Of a stretch of 64,000 bases of DNA, positions 62,014 to 64,000 are shown piece after piece (the first letter of the stretch is position 1; each line of letters opens with the position of its first letter). Under the pieces are notes generated by a model. The model ran no database searches. It was not told the DNA's origin and worked only from the letters and a program-made list of their open reading frames with translations. Source of the stretch: JBHFEI01 sp041928815 (GTDB lineage Bacteria > Pseudomonadota > Alphaproteobacteria > Rhizobiales > Rhizobiaceae); NCBI RefSeq assembly GCF_041928815.1, contig NZ_JBHFEI010000002.1, forward strand, positions 310,001-374,000, given 5' to 3'. Made by a program: the position numbers and the translations under genes.

Positions 62014-62510
62014 GCCTCGTCCACGGGAAAGTCGGCGACGGCGAGCGTCTGCTGCTCGCGCCAGTCGTCGAGACGGTCGGCGAGGTCGGGGTCGGTGAGG
62101 GCAAGCACGGCGGCGGCGAGCAGCGCGGCGTTGACGGCGCCCGCCCGGCCGATCGCCAGCGTGCCGACGGGAATGCCGGCGGGCATCTGCACGATCGACA
62201 GCAGGCTGTCCTGGCCCGACAGCGCCTTCGACTGCACCGGCACGCCGAAGACCGGCAGCGGCGTCATGGCGGCGCACATGCCGGGAAGATGGGCGGCGCC
62301 GCCCGCTCCGGCGATGATCACCCGGAAGCCCTCGCCGCGGGCGGCCTTGGCGAAGGCGACCAGCCGGTCGGGCGTGCGGTGTGCCGAAACGATGCGCGCC
62401 TCATAGGCGATCTCGAGCGCGTCGAGCGTGTCGGCGGCATTCTTCATCGTGTCCCAGTCCGACTGGCTGCCCATGATGATGGCGACGGGCGGGGAGATTT
62501 CGGCGTTCAC
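62010..62510 (-). CDS. purE: N5-carboxyaminoimidazole ribonucleotide mutase
   Basis: 166 aa. Signature AIIMGSQSDWDTMKNAADTL, RIVSAHRTPDRL with the active His, and the glycine-rich IIAGAGGAAHLPGMCAAMTPLPVFGVPV. Class I PurE, partner of PurK. The start codon is GTG (62510), giving MNAEISPPVAIIMGS. It lies 24 bp after a YdcH gene and overlaps purK by 4 bp. Confidence 0.96.
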   Translation of the reverse strand: MNAEISPPVAIIMGSQSDWDTMKNAADTLDALEIAYEARIVSAHRTPDRLVAFAKAARGEGFRVIIAGAGGAAHLPGMCAAMTPLPVFGVPVQSKALSGQDSLLSIVQMPAGIPVGTLAIGRAGAVNAALLAAAVLALTDPDLADRLDDWREQQTLAVADFPVDEA

Positions 62511-62534
62511 GTGGGCTTGGATCCGTTTGTGGTG

Positions 62535-62738
62535 TCAGGCGATGATGTCGGGGGTGATCTGGTCGTCGATCTTGGTGATCTTGTCCTTGATGGCGAGCTT
62601 CTTCTTCTTCATGCGCTGGATGCGGAGCGCGTCGCAGCCGGTGGTGATCATCGCGTTGATCGCCGCGTCGTAGTCCTCGTGCTCCTGCTTCAGCCGAGCG
62701 AGAACGAGTCTGAGCTCTGCTTGATCCTGGTCCGGCAT
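62535..62738 (-). CDS. YdcH family protein (DUF465)
   Basis: 67 aa, basic helical. QAELRLVLARLKQEHEDYDAAINAM and the C-terminal RIQRMKKKKLAIKDKITKIDDQ match DUF465. First gene of a ydcH-purE-purK transcript. GGGGA lies 8 nt before the ATG. Function unknown. It is divergent from a second DUF465 gene at 62950. Confidence 0.85.
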   Translation of the reverse strand: MPDQDQAELRLVLARLKQEHEDYDAAINAMITTGCDALRIQRMKKKKLAIKDKITKIDDQITPDIIA

Positions 62739-62902
62739 TCAGAAATTCCCCGTGCGTCCGGCAGTGGTTTCGCCCCGCCGGCGTTCCATGTTTGAGCCGC
62801 TCTATCACAGATTGGCTGGTAACGGGAAGTTATCCTTCGCCACGATTTCGCCTTCGACAAATGAAAAATACCGTGGCACACTTTGACGGTCAAAAACGGG
62901 AA

Positions 62903-62925
62903 CACCCGGCTTTGACGGCCGGGTG
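62903..62925 (+). other. hairpin just before the second ydcH
   Basis: CACCCGGC (62903-62910) pairs with GCCGGGTG (62918-62925) around loop TTTGACG, followed by an A-rich stretch with GGAAGGGA (about 62936-62943), so it sits directly before the ribosome site. The phrase TTTGACGG occurs just before and in the loop. It may stabilise or modulate the leader. Confidence 0.45.
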
Positions 62926-62949
62926 CAAGCAAAAGGAAGGGACTGCCAC

Positions 62950-63123
62950 ATGAATATTGAGGCTCATCTTGCCACGCTTGAAAAAAGACACGGCGCCCTG
63001 GAGGAAGCCCTCCACAACGCGCTGAAACAGCCCTCTGCCGCCGATCAGGAGATCGCCGACATCAAGCGCCGGAAGCTGCGCATCAAGGACGAGATCGAGA
63101 AGATCCGTTCCTCCATTCACTGA
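62950..63123 (+). CDS. second YdcH family protein (DUF465)
   Basis: 57 aa. NIEAHLATLEKRHGALEEALHNAL and IADIKRRKLRIKDEIEKI are the DUF465 two-helix form, related to the gene on the other strand at 62535. GGAAGGGA is 6-7 nt before the ATG; a longer frame to 62923 has no site. Function unknown. The 210-bp gap between the two YdcH genes holds both promoters, with a hairpin just before this gene. Confidence 0.85.
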   Translation: MNIEAHLATLEKRHGALEEALHNALKQPSAADQEIADIKRRKLRIKDEIEKIRSSIH

Positions 63124-63385
63124 ATGTGATCCCTTGGCGCCCGCATGAGGCGGGCCAGTGACGCACTGACGGATCTTCCCCGCGATCCCGACGGGGATGA
63201 TCCGGACGAAAGGCAGGCGACGGATCTTTCATCGATCATCGTCGCCTGCCATTCCTGCAGCCGCCGGCAATCTCACGACCCCCCGCATCTCCCGATATCC
63301 TCGCGCGTCACGACCTTCCGGTGTGCGGCAACGCTCGCCATGGCAGGACCGGGATCTCATGCGGCGGAGGCCGCCTGCGCGCGGC
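63124..63385. other. 262-bp non-coding stretch
   Basis: No gene or strong hairpin is supported between the second YdcH gene and the stop of the ArsR-type gene. Open frames here do not have family-like sequence. Confidence 0.5.
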
Positions 63386-63646
63386 TCAGCTCCAGAACTG
63401 GTCGAGCCAGATGTTGAGGCGATCGAAGCCGGCGCGGTTGATCGCATAGATGCGCTTCGTGCCGCTGGCGGAGACGCTGACGAGGTTGCTGTCCAGCAGC
63501 GCCTTCAGATGCTGCGACACGGCGGGACGGCTGATCGGCAGGCCTTCGGCGAGTTCGTTGACCGTGCGCGGTGACCGCCGCAACTCCTCCAGGAGGTGAC
63601 GCCGGTTTGGGTCCGCGATGGCATCGAAGGGGTCGGCTGAGATCAT
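63386..63646 (-). CDS. ArsR-type winged-helix regulator
   Basis: 86 aa. A compact HTH: DPFDAIADPNRRHLLEELRR, TVNELAEGLPISRPAVSQHLKALLDSNLV then the wing SASGTKRIYAINRAG. No Cys metal site is present, so it is not an arsenic sensor of the classical type; it belongs to the SdpR/YdfF-like subgroup. The ATG at 63646 lacks a ribosome site, but TTGCCG and TATTCT lie 17 bp apart immediately upstream, so a leaderless message is possible. The frame is open to 63748. It lies 94 bp after the TauE/SafE gene. Confidence 0.85.
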   Translation of the reverse strand: MISADPFDAIADPNRRHLLEELRRSPRTVNELAEGLPISRPAVSQHLKALLDSNLVSVSASGTKRIYAINRAGFDRLNIWLDQFWS

Positions 63647-63740
63647 GGCGCGAGAATAGGACAAGTTCCATGGCGCGGCAAGAAAATTGTGCAGTGCGGC
63701 AAAGCGTGAAGCTCCGGTTTCCCAAGGGGTCGCGGCCGTT

Positions 63741-64000
63741 TCAGGCAAGCGCCGCCAGGCCGTCGAGGAGCAGTTTCACGCCGGCGGCGAAGGCCATCGC
63801 ATACATGAATGGATAGAAGATGTCGGGACGCATCCGGCGCACGACGAAGCCGCCGGCGATCGTCGCCAGGATCGCGACGGGAACGAGGGTCAGCGAGGTG
63901 CCGAGATTGGCGAGGTCGAGTTGGCCAAGGGCGAAATAGGGGACGAGCTTGACCGCATTGAGGATGGCGAAGAAGCGGACGCTCGTGCCCGTCAGTTCCC
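63741..64000 (-). CDS. TauE/SafE (TSUP) family permease, partial
   Basis: Only the C-terminal 85 codons are in the window; the gene continues beyond 64000. The translation begins ELTGTSVRFFAILNAVKLVP and continues through YFALGQLDLANL, SLTLVPVAILATIAGGFVVRRM and FYPFMYAMAFAAGVKLLLDG, which is the typical end of a sulfite exporter TauE/SafE-type membrane protein: two or three membrane helices and the FYxxxYAxxFxxGxKLLxDG signature. It exports an organic or inorganic sulfur anion in some relatives. The 5' end and start codon are not visible. Confidence 0.85.
   Translation of the reverse strand, partial: ELTGTSVRFFAILNAVKLVPYFALGQLDLANLGTSLTLVPVAILATIAGGFVVRRMRPDIFYPFMYAMAFAAGVKLLLDGLAALA

Noticed and set aside
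60919..62277. purK reading frame extended to 62277
   Set aside because: The extra N-terminus is the shifted frame of purE; ATG 62013 gives the canonical start.
63145..63417. 90-codon plus-strand open frame after the second YdcH
   Set aside because: No ribosome site, no domain, and it overlaps the regulator gene in antisense.
1..64000. tRNA, rRNA, CRISPR arrays, insertion sequences, prophage genes
   Set aside because: No cloverleaf with a T-loop consensus, no regularly spaced repeats, no transposase, integrase or phage structural motif was found by eye.

Overview
The window is high-GC, tightly packed DNA from a Rhizobiales alphaproteobacterium, most likely a member of the Rhizobiaceae. This rests on gene content and order seen here: a six-gene glycogen operon in the order glgP-glgB-glgC-glgA-pgm-glgX, a soxBDAG sarcosine oxidase operon, a GapR/DUF2312 protein, an aa3 oxidase small subunit IV, a zinc-ligand-free L36, a DUF1244 protein and a DUF1036 protein. 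The genus cannot be fixed from the sequence alone. Ribosomal proteins S21 and L36, purEK, ilvD and pyruvate kinase indicate chromosome. I see no insertion sequence, prophage, integrase, CRISPR array, rRNA or tRNA.

Layout. 0-6 kb: a CHASE4-GGDEF-EAL receptor, a TrhO-type tRNA hydroxylase, a CYTH protein, KDPG aldolase behind a LacI-type operator, a DUF533/TerB-like protein and a small membrane protein followed by a degenerate rhizobial intergenic repeat. 6-12 kb: a DUF1007/NicO metal export pair, a LysR regulator, then ornithine/lysine decarboxylase behind a leader of more than 500 nt (a candidate speF-type regulatory RNA), a GNAT acetyltransferase and an exported serine hydrolase. 12-19 kb: a His-rich CobW GTPase with a small protein and a WD40 protein in one operon, a creatininase-family hydrolase, MarR and LacI regulators, a 2-hydroxyacid dehydrogenase and a class I glutamine amidotransferase-type hydrolase. 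19-25 kb: a membrane PAS-GGDEF-EAL protein with a degenerate GGDEF, an N-acyl amino acid synthase-like GNAT protein with a perfect CtrA box, oxidase subunit IV, a TPR lipoprotein and rpsU.

25-42 kb: soxBDAG (sarcosine to glycine with transfer of the methyl carbon to folate), a MaoC-like protein and the whole glycogen synthesis and breakdown operon with translationally coupled junctions. 42-51 kb: a TadG-like von Willebrand protein with an unusual tyrosine block, then a transglutaminase / ATP-grasp-alpha-E fusion / DUF2126 transglutaminase cluster, which is the least understood biochemical system in the window. 51-64 kb: ilvD, a Gfo/Idh/MocA oxidoreductase, a HpcH/HpaI aldolase, gapR, N-formylglutamate amidohydrolase, pyruvate kinase, an alpha/beta hydrolase, a TPR protein, rpmJ, a ydcH-purE-purK operon, a second divergent YdcH, an ArsR-type regulator and a TauE/SafE permease cut by the window end.

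Physiologically the central theme is carbon storage and sugar-acid metabolism (glg operon, eda, pyk, LacI regulator). A shared TTTAAATC(A/G) palindromic element upstream of eda, the lacI gene and glgP suggests that these may be co-regulated. A second theme is c-di-GMP and cell-cycle control. Almost every gene has an even longer or equally long antisense or out-of-frame open frame because of the high GC; those were left out.
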